DNA from: Alistipes sp. Marseille-P5061
GTDB taxonomy: Bacteria; Bacteroidota; Bacteroidia; Bacteroidales; Rikenellaceae
Reading direction: 5' to 3'
Length of the DNA: 64,000 bases
Assembly (NCBI RefSeq): GCF_900290115.1
Contig: NZ_LT985748.1
Span: 191,120 to 255,119, forward strand
In this document: positions 28,754-37,296 of the stretch, piece by piece
Layout of the letters: each line of letters opens with the position of its first letter
How positions within the stretch are numbered: the stretch's first letter is position 1
Notes under the pieces: model-generated
The model's input: the letters and a program-made list of their open reading frames with translations, nothing else
Databases searched by the model: none
Told to the model about the DNA's origin: nothing
Translations under genes and position numbers: made by a program

Positions 28754-30316
28754 ATGATTAAGTTACTGACACTTCTCACGCTGATGCTCTCGTCGGCCAA
28801 CACGTCGTGCGACAAGGAGCGGTCGCTGCCTGAAACGCCGCCCTCCCGGTTCGAACGCTACACGACCGACCTGACGATGTACAGCGACATCCTCGGCGAG
28901 ACGATTCACTATTCGATTTATCTGCCCGCCGACTATACGACGGCTACCGACAAGCGCTACGGCGTGGTCTACCTGCTGCACGGCTTCGGCGACAACTGGG
29001 GTGCGTGGAACGACCAGTGGCTCCACATCACCACGCTCATCGACAGCAAGGAGGCTGCCGGTGAGATTACGCCGATGATTTACGTCATGCCCCAGGGCTT
29101 CAACAGCTACTACGTGAACCGCTACGACGGCAGCTTCAACTACATGGACATGTTCACCGAGGAGCTCGTGCCCTACATCGACCGCACCTACCGCACCCGA
29201 GCCGACCGCTCCTCGCGCGCCGTGGCGGGCTACTCGATGGGCGGCTTCGGGGCGATGATTCTCCCCTCGAAGCATGCCGAGCTCTTCTCGGTCTCGATTC
29301 CGCTGAGCATGTCGTTCCGCACCGACGAGCAGTACATGGCCGAGCCGCAGAGCGGCTGGGACGGACAGTGGGGGAGCATCTTCGGCGGCGTCGGCCTCGC
29401 GGGCGAAGGCCGTCTGACGGAGTACTACAAGGAGTACTGCCCCTTCTACTTCTTCAACGAGCAGAGCGCGGCGTCGTTCGCCGACCTGCACTACTACTTC
29501 GACTGTGGTGACGACGAGGAGCAGCTGCTCATCGCCAACGACCGGCTCCACCGCCAGCTGCGCGAGCTGGGCATCGCCCACGAGTACCGCGTACGCAACG
29601 GCGCCCACACCTCGGACTACTGGCACGACGCCATGCGCGAGGGGCTCGACTACATCGAGTGCTGCTTCAACGGCGGCACGTGGCCCGACGCTCAGAACAT
29701 CGCGACCGACCCCTCTTATGCGGGAGCTGAGCTGAGCGAGACGGTCGGCGGGGCGGAGGTCGTGGCCTATCCCTCGGCCGGGTACGACGAGTCGAAGAGC
29801 AATTCGGTCGTATACCTGCTCCACGACGGACTCGCCAAGGACGACCTGCACCGCATGATGAATCTGTGGAACGTCGCGGTTAACACCAAGCCCTTCATCG
29901 TCGTCTGCATCCCCTCCGCGCAGGCTGGCAGCGACTTCGCCACGCTGGCGCGGGCCATCGACGCAAAGTATGCCACCGCCGGGGGTGCCGACCGCCACTT
30001 CGGCGCCGGGCTGGGCTCGGGTGCCGGGCTGCTCTACCGCTATGCGGCAGGGGAGGAGGCACGTCTGGCGGCCCTCTACCTCTTCGACGGAGAGGTGGAT
30101 GTCGAGGCGACGGCCCCCTGCTCCGGAACCTACTACTACATCGACACCACCGACGGGGGCGAACACTACGTCGAGGCGGGCGAGCTCTACGAGCGCTGCA
30201 AGGCCGACGGCGTACCCTACGACTACCGTGTGCGCAACGGACAGAGCGGTGCCGATGCCGCAATGGGCGGCTTCCAGGCCTCGAAGAGCAATCTGATGGA
30301 CCGCATCCGTAACTGA
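28754..30316 (+). CDS. Two-domain esterase-like protein, second domain apparently inactive
   Basis: About 520 residues from ATG at 28754 (MIKLLTLLTLMLSSANTSC, lipoprotein-like signal); an ATG at 28727 is also possible. The first half is an esterase-D/feruloyl-esterase fold: YLLHGFGDNWGAWND, MPQGFNSYYVN and the nucleophile elbow AGYSMGGFGAM. The second half (from about residue 325) repeats the fold: VVYLLHDGLAKDD, VVCIPSAQAGSDF, and GAGLGSGAGLLYRYA where the nucleophile Ser of GxSxG is replaced by Gly. The first domain may remove acyl groups from the ligand; the second may bind it. Same transcript as the ADP-ribosylglycohydrolase genes. Confidence 0.75.
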   Translation: MIKLLTLLTLMLSSANTSCDKERSLPETPPSRFERYTTDLTMYSDILGETIHYSIYLPADYTTATDKRYGVVYLLHGFGDNWGAWNDQWLHITTLIDSKEAAGEITPMIYVMPQGFNSYYVNRYDGSFNYMDMFTEELVPYIDRTYRTRADRSSRAVAGYSMGGFGAMILPSKHAELFSVSIPLSMSFRTDEQYMAEPQSGWDGQWGSIFGGVGLAGEGRLTEYYKEYCPFYFFNEQSAASFADLHYYFDCGDDEEQLLIANDRLHRQLRELGIAHEYRVRNGAHTSDYWHDAMREGLDYIECCFNGGTWPDAQNIATDPSYAGAELSETVGGAEVVAYPSAGYDESKSNSVVYLLHDGLAKDDLHRMMNLWNVAVNTKPFIVVCIPSAQAGSDFATLARAIDAKYATAGGADRHFGAGLGSGAGLLYRYAAGEEARLAALYLFDGEVDVEATAPCSGTYYYIDTTDGGEHYVEAGELYERCKADGVPYDYRVRNGQSGADAAMGGFQASKSNLMDRIRN

Positions 30317-30344
30317 ACCGAATGAAACCTAAAAACTCACAACC

Positions 30345-31352
30345 ATGTTTATCGTAGACAACTATTTTCTGGCCGTGGTGTTCTGCTTCGTCACGATGCT
30401 CTGCTGGGGCTCGTGGGGCAACACCCAGAAGCTGGCGTCGAAGAGCTGGCGCTACGAGCTCTTCTATTGGGATTATGTAATCGGCATGGTGCTCTTCGCC
30501 GCACTGCTGGGCTTCACCATGGGCAGCTTCGGCGACGGGGGCCGTCCCTTCGTCACGGACCTGGCGCAGGCGGCCGGCAAGAGCATCGGCTGGGTGCTGC
30601 TCGGCGGCGTCATCTTCAACGCCTCAAACATCCTGCTCTCGGCCTCGGTATCGCTTGCCGGACTCTCGGTGGCCTTCCCGCTCGGCGTGGGCATCGCCCT
30701 GGTGCTGGGCGTGATTGTCAACTACCTCGGCGCACCGTCGGGCAATCCCGTCATGCTCTTCCTCGGCGTGGCGATGATTGTGGTGGCCATCATCTGCAAC
30801 GGCATCGCCTCGGGCAAGCAGCAGAGCGGCTCGGACGCGGCGGTCAACAACCGCAAGGGCCTGATGCTGGCCGTGCTGGCCGGCGTGCTGATGTCGCTCT
30901 TCTACCGCTTCGTGGTCAAGGGTATGGACATCAGCAACTTCGAGACTCCGGCTCCGGGCATGCTCACCCCCTATTCGGCCATCTTCATCTTCTCGCTGGG
31001 CGTTCTGGCCAGCAACTTCCTCTTCAACACGCTGGTTATGCGCTATCCCTTCGTCGGCGAGCGCGTCCGCTATGCGGAGTACTTCCGCGGCTCGCTCTCC
31101 ACGCACCTGACGGGCTGCCTGGGCGGCGCCATCTGGTGCCTCGGCACGGCGTTCAGCTACATCGCCTCGGGGGAGGCCGGCCCGGCCGTCTCGTATGCCC
31201 TCGGACAGGGTGCGCCGATGATTGCCGCCATCTGGGGCGTCTTCATCTGGCGTGAATTCAAAGGTGCGCCGAAGTCGGTCAACCGTCTGCTGGCTCTCAT
31301 GTTCCTCCTCTTCATCGGAGGCCTTGCCCTGATTGTTGCCGCCGGAAACTGA
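30345..31352 (+). CDS. GRP/RhaT-type inner-membrane sugar transporter
   Basis: 335 residues with about ten predicted membrane helices (e.g. YFLAVVFCFVTMLCWGSWGN, LLGGVIFNASNILLSASVSL, LALMFLLFIGGLALIVAAGN). CWGSWGNTQKLA near the start and FPLGVGIALVLGVIVNYLG are typical of glucose/ribose porters in the DMT superfamily. It most likely imports the released ribose to the cytoplasmic ribokinase encoded at the start of this locus. Bacteroides rus loci carry a transporter of this type (RusT). Confidence 0.88.
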   Translation: MFIVDNYFLAVVFCFVTMLCWGSWGNTQKLASKSWRYELFYWDYVIGMVLFAALLGFTMGSFGDGGRPFVTDLAQAAGKSIGWVLLGGVIFNASNILLSASVSLAGLSVAFPLGVGIALVLGVIVNYLGAPSGNPVMLFLGVAMIVVAIICNGIASGKQQSGSDAAVNNRKGLMLAVLAGVLMSLFYRFVVKGMDISNFETPAPGMLTPYSAIFIFSLGVLASNFLFNTLVMRYPFVGERVRYAEYFRGSLSTHLTGCLGGAIWCLGTAFSYIASGEAGPAVSYALGQGAPMIAAIWGVFIWREFKGAPKSVNRLLALMFLLFIGGLALIVAAGN

Positions 31353-31407
31353 TGCCGGAGGAGCGCTGAAAAACGAAATTATGTTCAACCAACAAAAAAC
31401 GACTGAT

Positions 31408-32148
31408 ATGAAAAAGATTTTTGGAATTCTGGCGGCAGTCGCCATGGTGGCTGCCTGCAACACCTCCTGCTCGAAAAGCGACGACAACGGCGGCGGCAAC
31501 GGCGGCGGCGGCACGGCCAACGTACGCATCGCCACCTGGGCCGACGACTGGGACACCTACGCCTACACGTTCGACGCCGAGGGCAAGGTAATCAAGGTAA
31601 GCCGCAACAACGGCGAGCGCGAATGGGACTTCACCTACTCGGGTGACAAGATTGAGGCCACGGGTTATTCGGCCTTCACCATCACGCTCGGTGCCAACGG
31701 ATATGCTTCGGAGTACAAGGACGAATGGGATACGTTCACCTACACGTACGACAACAACGGCTATGTGACGCAGGTTAAGAAGAACGGTGTGGTATGCGCC
31801 AATGCCGTAATCGAGGACGGATGTATCACCAAGTGGTCGAAATTCGAGGACCGCAACGAAGACGGTGTAGCCGAGGAGTGCTGGAAGGAGCACATCTACT
31901 CGAACATGAAGAATGTTGCAGGCATCCACAACATCTACGTTGAGAAGGGCGCCGGCCGCTGGCTTCAGGAGCTGGGCTTCTTCGGCAAGCCGACCAAGTA
32001 TCTGTGTGAGAGCAACGGCTGGGACTATTCGGACACCCCGTCGACGCTCACCTACGAGTTTGACGAGAAGAACTGTGTGACGAAGGAGATTAAGTCGGCA
32101 GCCGACTACGTCGAGAACTACTTCTACAGCTGGACGCCGCTCGAATAA
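31408..32148 (+). CDS. Small lipoprotein (DUF4595-like)
   Basis: 246 residues from ATG at 31408 (MKKIFGILAAVAMVAACNTSC); an in-frame ATG at 31381 is possible. Lipobox-like AAC, then a Gly/Asn linker and YD-like repeats: YAYTFDAEGKVIKVSRNNGE, WDFTYSGDKI, FTYTYDNNGYVTQVKKNG, LTYEFDEKNCVTKE. Similar repeats occur in DUF4595 lipoproteins of gut Bacteroidetes. Function unknown; last gene before the terminator. Confidence 0.7.
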   Translation: MKKIFGILAAVAMVAACNTSCSKSDDNGGGNGGGGTANVRIATWADDWDTYAYTFDAEGKVIKVSRNNGEREWDFTYSGDKIEATGYSAFTITLGANGYASEYKDEWDTFTYTYDNNGYVTQVKKNGVVCANAVIEDGCITKWSKFEDRNEDGVAEECWKEHIYSNMKNVAGIHNIYVEKGAGRWLQELGFFGKPTKYLCESNGWDYSDTPSTLTYEFDEKNCVTKEIKSAADYVENYFYSWTPLE

Positions 32149-32174
32149 CGGCCTCGTCCGAAAATCCGTTGGAC

Positions 32175-32210
32175 GCGGACGGCAGTCGCACTGCCGTCCG
32201 CATTTTTTTT
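32175..32210 (+). terminator. Strong Rho-independent terminator ending the plus-strand locus
   Basis: GCGGACGGCAG pairs perfectly with CTGCCGTCCGC around a 5-base loop and is followed by a run of eight T. Confidence 0.92.
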
Positions 32211-32320
32211 GCCCGCAAAGCGGGACGTGCGGGTAGGGGAGTGCGGTCGGTTGTGCGGCGTAAGGTCTGCGGAGCGAATTACGCACGAAGAGGGGTTGCG
32301 GACAGCCAAGCAGCCGGGAT

Positions 32321-32369
32321 ATAAAAAAGAAGCAGGCCCCGCAGGGAGTAACCCGCTGCAGAGCCTGCC
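32321..32369 (-). terminator. Terminator of the decayed repeat-protein gene
   Basis: On the minus strand GGCAGGC...GCCTGC followed by TTCTTTTTT. It lies about 30 bases past the stop of the BspA-type remnant, as expected for its original gene. Confidence 0.6.
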
Positions 32370-32400
32370 GTTCGAAGGATGATGCGACAACCGGTTTCAG

Positions 32401-32575
32401 CTAAAAGTCGTAACCGACAATCTGCGCGGCATAGCTGCTCCACCCGTCCGCTGATTTGTAGGCCTCGACCGAAGCCTTCGGGACATGGATGGATGCAACC
32501 GAAGTACTGCTAAACACACTCGAGCCCAACGTCGGCGGAGTTGCCGGCATACAGTCCGCCGCAAAATTGCGGCAG
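32401..32575 (-). pseudogene. C-terminal remnant of a BspA-type leucine-rich-repeat protein
   Basis: Minus-strand translation reads CMPATPPTLGSSVFSST, SVASIHVPKASVEAYKS and ADGWSSYAAQIVGYDF then a stop at 32401-32403. This is the characteristic C-terminal cap of BspA-like surface LRR proteins (VPAASVEAYKxAxGWSxYA). Upstream (above about 32575) the sequence becomes AT-rich and the LRR pattern stops, so only about 55 residues remain. It marks the boundary at which foreign AT-rich DNA begins. Confidence 0.75.
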
Positions 32576-32840
32576 TTTATCTTATTGATTATTCTCCGGT
32601 AGTAGCTTACACAGCACCGGATCGTTCTTGATTCGTTCCATTAAATCCAAATATTCGGATTTAATGGAAAAACTGAATATAGATAAAACACAAATTGATT
32701 GATTTAAAAATTTTATATAGCGAATTACGATTAATTTTGTTCGGATTTAATTTCAACTGTAATTTGTTGCCTATTTTGATTATTATAAACGAAGAAGTAT
32801 TATCTTCGAATGTATTTATAAACTTTCTAAATGTATAGTT

Positions 32841-34241
32841 ATGAAAATTAGGAAATTACAATTTAATAACAATAAGATATTGGGAAATCTTGAATTGAAT
32901 TTTATCAATCCGACAACAAATGTTCCTTATGATACAATATTATTAGTTGGTGAGAATGGGGTTGGGAAAACTACTATTTTAACAGGAATAAGCGATTTTT
33001 TAAGTGGACAGGATCTTTCCAGATGTTTTAATTCGATTGAATATACTATTGATGATGAAATTATTACCATGTCCTCTATTCTGGGAGAGCAGGACTCTCA
33101 TAAATTTATTCGTAGAAAAAATGGTGAAGATGAAACGCTTTCTTATGGATGGAGTAAAAATAATGGGGCTAATATAGAGCGTATGGAGCAAGATGCACTT
33201 GATCCTCGTCATTATGGAAGTGCTATTTCGCTTCCACGTTCAGATTTTTCAAACAGAGAAGATTAATACAGTTGGTGTTTCAGAATTAGATACAAATAAC
33301 CATGAAAAAGATGTAAATAATGATTTTACATCCCTAAAACAATTACTTGTAGACTTGAGTAGTCTTGATGCAGAGGATTTTACTGAGCTACATCGAAAAG
33401 GTACACCTATAACAATAGAAGAATTTGATGAAAGATCACGAATGTCACGTTTTACAAAAGCATTTAATAATTTCTTTGAAGATATAGCCTATTCATATGT
33501 GAAAGGAGAAAATGGACAAAAAGAAATTTATTTTGAAAAATTTGGCAAAGAAATACCTATTGATTCATTGAGTACCGGAGAGAAGCAAATAGTTTTTAGA
33601 GGAATATATTTGCTACGTAATTTCAATCGTTTAATAGGAGGTGTTTTATTAATAGATGAACCTGAACTTAGTCTTCATCCTAAATGGCAGAATAAAATAC
33701 TAAAGTATTATCAGACTCTATTCACAGATCCCACAACAAATAATATGCAAGTTCAATTAATAGTTGCAACTCATTCAGAACGTATACTTTCTTCTGCTTT
33801 TAAAGATATAAATAGCAATGGAGTCCTCATATTAAAAAATAATGATGGTGTAGTTTCCGCAGCATCTGTTAATGCGCCAGGAGTGTTACCATCTGTAACA
33901 TCAGCAGAGACTATTTATCTTGCCTATGAAGTTGCTACTGTTGATTACCATATTGAATTATTTTCATACATTCAACGTAATGCTACTGCTTCAAGAGAAT
34001 TGAACGTAAAAGAAACCGATGATTATATTTTGAATCATCGGTTATATGATGCAGCAATACACGAACGTCGAGATAATTTTACAAATCCACGGAGTCTGCA
34101 TACAACAACTTATATGACCTTACCTACTTACCTACTTTTATAAGAAATCGTATTGACCACCCTAATCCAAGCGACACATATTCTTATTCTCAACTACAGA
34201 CTTCTATTGATTTGATGAGGAGTATTATTCAAAATCCTTGA
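32841..34241 (+). pseudogene. AAA-family ATPase, AT-rich, with two frameshifts
   Basis: Together the frames encode an ATPase of about 465 residues. Frame 1 (32841-33266) has the Walker A GENGVGKTT at residues 37-45. Frame 2 (to 34143) carries the signature DSLSTGEKQIVFRG, Walker B GGVLLIDEPELSLHP and the H-loop IVATHSERILSS. The first lesion is an extra T in the T5 run at 33245-33249: with four T the protein reads RSDFQTEKINT. The second is a tandem 8-bp duplication CCTACTTA at about 34122-34137; without it the end reads LPTFIRNRIDHPNP and stops at 34241. GC content is far lower than neighbouring genes, pointing to transfer. Solitary ATPases of this kind are often defence genes, but no partner is seen here. 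Confidence 0.8.
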
Positions 34242-34278
34242 TACGTTTTTATGTGAACTTATTTTTTTATTTGTTACA

Positions 34279-34309
34279 AAAGGGCGATTGTGATTAAATC
34301 GCCCTTTTT
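34279..34309 (+). terminator. Terminator of the AAA ATPase gene
   Basis: AGGGCGAT and ATCGCCCT pair around a 9-base loop, followed by TTTTTG. Its place about 40 bases after 34241 supports that position as the original gene end. Confidence 0.8.
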
Positions 34310-34467
34310 GTTTATAATCCTAATAGATGCTTTTTCTATAAAATAAAATCTCAAAAAAATAGGTAGTGTTTTATAGTAGGGACTGTCGTAAAAAGAATAA
34401 AACTTTATAATGAATTGATTGCCAATGTAATATAAAATTTGTATCTTAGCTAAAGATAAAAAGAATA

Positions 34468-34503
34468 CCTCCAATTGCCCTAGAAAAGCCAAATTTGGAG
34501 GTA
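34468..34503 (+). promoter_or_regulatory. Hairpin upstream of the transposase that buries a GGAGGT
   Basis: TACCTCCAA pairs with TTGGAGGTA 9 of 9 across a loop of about 17 bases. The 3' arm contains GGAGGT about 20 bases before the ATG at 34522. The second IS copy carries the same hairpin (63584-63619). It may limit translation of the transposase. Confidence 0.5.
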
Positions 34504-34521
34504 TCGCAAAAATTAATCTGC

Positions 34522-35907
34522 ATGGCTAAGGTACAAAATTTCTCTGAAATATCACCCGATCTTCCTTTCACGGAGTTCGATTTTTATGAATTGTATAGGC
34601 GGACGTTCGAGACTAGCGAGCTGGGAAAAATCAGGAAGAGGCTGCCGCTTGGTGAGATGGCAGAGAACTTTGGACTGATAAGCAAGAGCATGAGAGCGAA
34701 GAAAGGGCGAAAAACATACTTCACCCCGGAGGGCAAGGTTGCGCTGATGTTCCTGAAGATGTACACAGGTCTGAGCAGCCCGAGGTTGATGGAGCATCTT
34801 AACGGCAACGTCCACTATCAGCTCTTCTGCGATGTGAGAATAGACCCGATGCATCCTCTGACGAACTACAAACTTCTGGACGACGTGTTTTCGGAGCTGG
34901 CCCGCGGGCTGAAGATCCAACAGCAGCAGGAGATACTGGCAAGAGCCTGGAAACCGTACATGAAGGACCTGGACACGATGTATACGGATGCGACCTGCTA
35001 CGAGAGCGAGATGCGCTATCCTACGGATGCGAAGCTTCTGTGGGAAGGAATAGAGAAGTCATATGAGATAATGTGCACTCTGAGTGCCAAGCTGAATGTG
35101 CACCGTCCGAGGACGAAGTACGTAGACGTAGAGAAGGCCAACCTGTCGTACAGGAAGCGGCGCAGGCATACGAAAGCCCAGACCAGGAAACTGACCAGAC
35201 GCCTGCTCAACCTTTTGGGGAAGATACTGAAGCAGACCCGCACACTGGAGAGGGAGAATGCAGGCGCGGAGAAATTGCTGACAGCCAGACAGAAGAGCGA
35301 TATTGAAATCATCACAAGAGTGTACCGCCAGCAGAAGGCCCACTTCGAGAACAACAATCCTCGCGAGAGTGTCAAGGACAGGATAGTGAGCATCAGCAAG
35401 CCGTATGTGAGGCCAATCGTGAGAGGCAAGGAAGTGAAGAGCGTAGAGTTTGGTGCGAAGTGCAACAACATCCAGGTTGACGGACTCTCATTCATCGAGA
35501 AGCTGTCATTCAATGCCTTCAACGAGGGAACCAGGCTTACGCACTGCCTGAAGATGCACCGAAAGCTCTTCGGTGTGGAGGCGAAGAAGGTCGGAGGAGA
35601 TGCAGGCTATGCCGGCAGCGCCAACAGGGGGTACTGCAAGGATAGAGGAATACAGACGTCATTCGTCAAGCGTGGCCGTCCGTCCTTGGAAAAGAAAGAG
35701 AACGACATCATCCGCAACGAGCTGGCGAGGGTGAGGGCAACGAGGATGGAAGGCTCGTTCGGAACGCAGAAGGAACACTATGGCCTGAAACGCATCAAGG
35801 CAAGGACGAAGTTGACCGAAATCCTGTACATCTTCTTTGGCATCCACACGGCGAATGCAGTACAGCTCGTCCGGCGGGAAGTCAACGAAATTGCCCAGGC
35901 TGCCTGA
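34522..35907 (+). CDS. IS transposase, copy 1
   Basis: 461 residues from ATG at 34522. N-terminal DUF772-type segment (EGKVALMFLKMYTGLSSPRL) and the DDE core: DATCYESEMRYP, the KKVGGDAGYAGSANRGYCK block and the C-terminal RMEGSFGTQKEHYGLKRIKA with the last Glu. IS5/IS1182-like. An upstream TTG at 34495 is also in frame but lies in the regulatory hairpin. It differs from copy 2 by one residue (Ala instead of Val in TKAQTRK). Confidence 0.92.
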   Translation: MAKVQNFSEISPDLPFTEFDFYELYRRTFETSELGKIRKRLPLGEMAENFGLISKSMRAKKGRKTYFTPEGKVALMFLKMYTGLSSPRLMEHLNGNVHYQLFCDVRIDPMHPLTNYKLLDDVFSELARGLKIQQQQEILARAWKPYMKDLDTMYTDATCYESEMRYPTDAKLLWEGIEKSYEIMCTLSAKLNVHRPRTKYVDVEKANLSYRKRRRHTKAQTRKLTRRLLNLLGKILKQTRTLERENAGAEKLLTARQKSDIEIITRVYRQQKAHFENNNPRESVKDRIVSISKPYVRPIVRGKEVKSVEFGAKCNNIQVDGLSFIEKLSFNAFNEGTRLTHCLKMHRKLFGVEAKKVGGDAGYAGSANRGYCKDRGIQTSFVKRGRPSLEKKENDIIRNELARVRATRMEGSFGTQKEHYGLKRIKARTKLTEILYIFFGIHTANAVQLVRREVNEIAQAA

Positions 35908-35979
35908 TGTTCGAGGTGAGTGAGAAACGGCCCTTTCACTGGAGTATTGGCTCCAGTTGGGTCCAAAAATGAAAAAAGG

Positions 35980-35996
35980 GGCTCCGAAACGGAGCC
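35980..35996 (+). terminator. Hairpin at the 3' end of IS copy 1
   Basis: GGCTCCG and CGGAGCC with an AAA loop, followed by AAAATATAAAAAG rather than T. It probably acts on transcripts entering from outside (minus-strand reading gives TTTTTTC), so it may insulate the transposase. Confidence 0.55.
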
Positions 35997-36084
35997 GAAA
36001 ATATAAAAAGATGAGTTCGATCGGAAAAATTACCGGGACAGTCTGCCGATTGACTCATAATGACGGTATTAAACGACTGTCCCT

Positions 36085-36303
36085 AATTAGTCTTTTATCA
36101 ACATTTTATGGACACCTCTGTGGAGTAGTCTCGATTTGAATGCTCGATCGGGCTGCCGTCTCTGATGGCTATCCGCCAAAACTTAATTCTGCTCTCGTAA
36201 TTTCGTAAACAGAGGTAATGTTTTCGATTTAAGTCCTTGATTCCTGATCGAAGAGTACACCAGACAAGTTGGTAGCTATTGGTAGAGAGAGATGGGTGGA
36301 TGA
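36085..36303. other. Intergenic sequence without a recognisable gene
   Basis: Moderately AT-rich, with no convincing coding frame between the IS end and the heme-operon terminator. It may be what remains of the DNA into which the IS inserted. Confidence 0.5.
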
Positions 36304-36338
36304 CAAAAATGCCCTCGAAACTCGGTTTCGAAGGCGTT
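36304..36338 (-). terminator. Terminator of the heme operon
   Basis: On the minus strand GCCTTCGAAAC...GTTTCGAGGGC pairs with one bulge and is followed by ATTTTTGTC. It lies about 30 bases past the hmuV stop. Confidence 0.7.
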
Positions 36339-36366
36339 TGGCTATCGGGACAAGGGGGAGGGGAGG

Positions 36367-36693
36367 TCACTCAGGGACGTAGATGATCTCACCGTTTTCG
36401 AGCTCGTAGGCTACGCCAACCTTGCGGCCTCGCTTGCCGCTCTGAGAATCCTGATCCTCCGAAGGAGTATAGCGGTTGATCTTCTCACCCTCCTTGGTGA
36501 TGATCTCCATGTTCTCCTTGCCGGGGTTCTTCACCATCGTGAAATCCTCCTGGCTGAACACCTCGGTCATATTGTATCGGCTCACCAGCGCCACCATCAG
36601 CGCCACGGCGAAGACCATCGCCACGTCGAACAGGTTGCCGACGACGCTCATCGGGTCATTCTCCCCGTCGTGCTTCAGTAAATTGCGTCTCAT
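36367..36693 (-). CDS. hmuV: HmuV-like DUF2149 membrane protein
   Basis: 108 residues. One N-terminal membrane helix (VVGNLFDVAMVFAVALMVAL), then a small soluble domain with the DUF2149 pattern KVGVAYELENGEIIYVPE. In the Porphyromonas gingivalis hmuYRSTUV operon the last gene encodes this kind of protein; together with the ExbB-like HmuU it is thought to act as an accessory energising unit (ExbD/TolR-like position). Starts overlapping the hmuU stop by 4 bases. Confidence 0.85.
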   Translation of the reverse strand: MRRNLLKHDGENDPMSVVGNLFDVAMVFAVALMVALVSRYNMTEVFSQEDFTMVKNPGKENMEIITKEGEKINRYTPSEDQDSQSGKRGRKVGVAYELENGEIIYVPE

Positions 36694-37292
36694 CGCTTCT
36701 CGGTTTGGGCATTCAACAACTCCGCTACGAACTCCAGGTTGGACAGATCCTTCAGGTACCAGCGTTGCTTGACCTGCTGGGTGATGAAGCCGATGGCCGC
36801 GGCGAACAGCCCCACGACGGTTGTGGCAAAGGCCACCTGCATGTTGTAGGCCATCGAGGCGATGTCGCCCGTCGAGAGCCCCACCAACGCCGGGCCCATC
36901 GGGATGAGCGTACCCATCAGCCCGAGCATGGGGCCCATCTTCGAGAGCGTCTTTGAGGTGGCGAGGTCGCGGTCGGCTTCGATCTCGAAATCGGCAAGCA
37001 GCCGTTGGCGGAGAGGGGCATTGTCGCGGGCCTCAAGCAGGCGGTTCAGGTAGACCACGAGCAGCGACGGATTCTTTTTGGGAAGACGCTCGGCAAGCGT
37101 GGCGACCGTCTGCGGAGTGAGCCCATCCAGTTCGCGCCCGATGAGCGAGGCCGTACGGCGGATGGAGAGATACTGCCCGAAGAAGCTGCCGATCAGCAGC
37201 AGCGAGCGCCCGAAGAAAAAGATCAGCAGGACGATGTCCGGAACGAGCAGACCGGTCGAGATCCAATAGAGGATGTCGGAGATGTAATTCAT
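36690..37292 (-). CDS. hmuU: HmuU-like MotA/TolQ/ExbB proton-channel protein
   Basis: 200 residues with three membrane segments (LLVPDIVLLIFFFGRSLLLI; ATSKTLSKMGPMLGLMGTLI; MQVAFATTVVGLFAAAIGFI). The GLMGTLIPMGPALVGLSTGD region is the signature of ExbB/TolQ/MotA channels. It probably supplies energy for TonB-type function or for the HmuS complex. Overlaps hmuV and lies 4 bases after hmuT. Confidence 0.9.
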   Translation of the reverse strand: MNYISDILYWISTGLLVPDIVLLIFFFGRSLLLIGSFFGQYLSIRRTASLIGRELDGLTPQTVATLAERLPKKNPSLLVVYLNRLLEARDNAPLRQRLLADFEIEADRDLATSKTLSKMGPMLGLMGTLIPMGPALVGLSTGDIASMAYNMQVAFATTVVGLFAAAIGFITQQVKQRWYLKDLSNLEFVAELLNAQTEKR

Positions 37293-37296
37293 GGTT

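Larger units (their letters stand above)
34377..36084 (+). mobile_element. Insertion sequence copy 1 (IS5/IS1182-like)
   Basis: About 1.7 kb with terminal inverted repeats TAGGGACTGTCGT on the left and its near complement ACGACTGTCCCTA on the right. One transposase gene. It is almost identical to the copy at 61996-63705, which lies in opposite orientation. Exact ends are uncertain by a few bases because AATTA also follows both right ends. A clear target duplication was not found. Confidence 0.85.

Noticed and set aside
34371-36090. Target-site duplication for the IS copies
   Set aside because: Only TA is shared at the ends and may belong to the inverted repeats; longer flanks do not match in either the present or the inverted arrangement.
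36098-36370. 90-codon frame after IS copy 1
   Set aside because: It spans the heme-operon terminator and shows no protein-like pattern.
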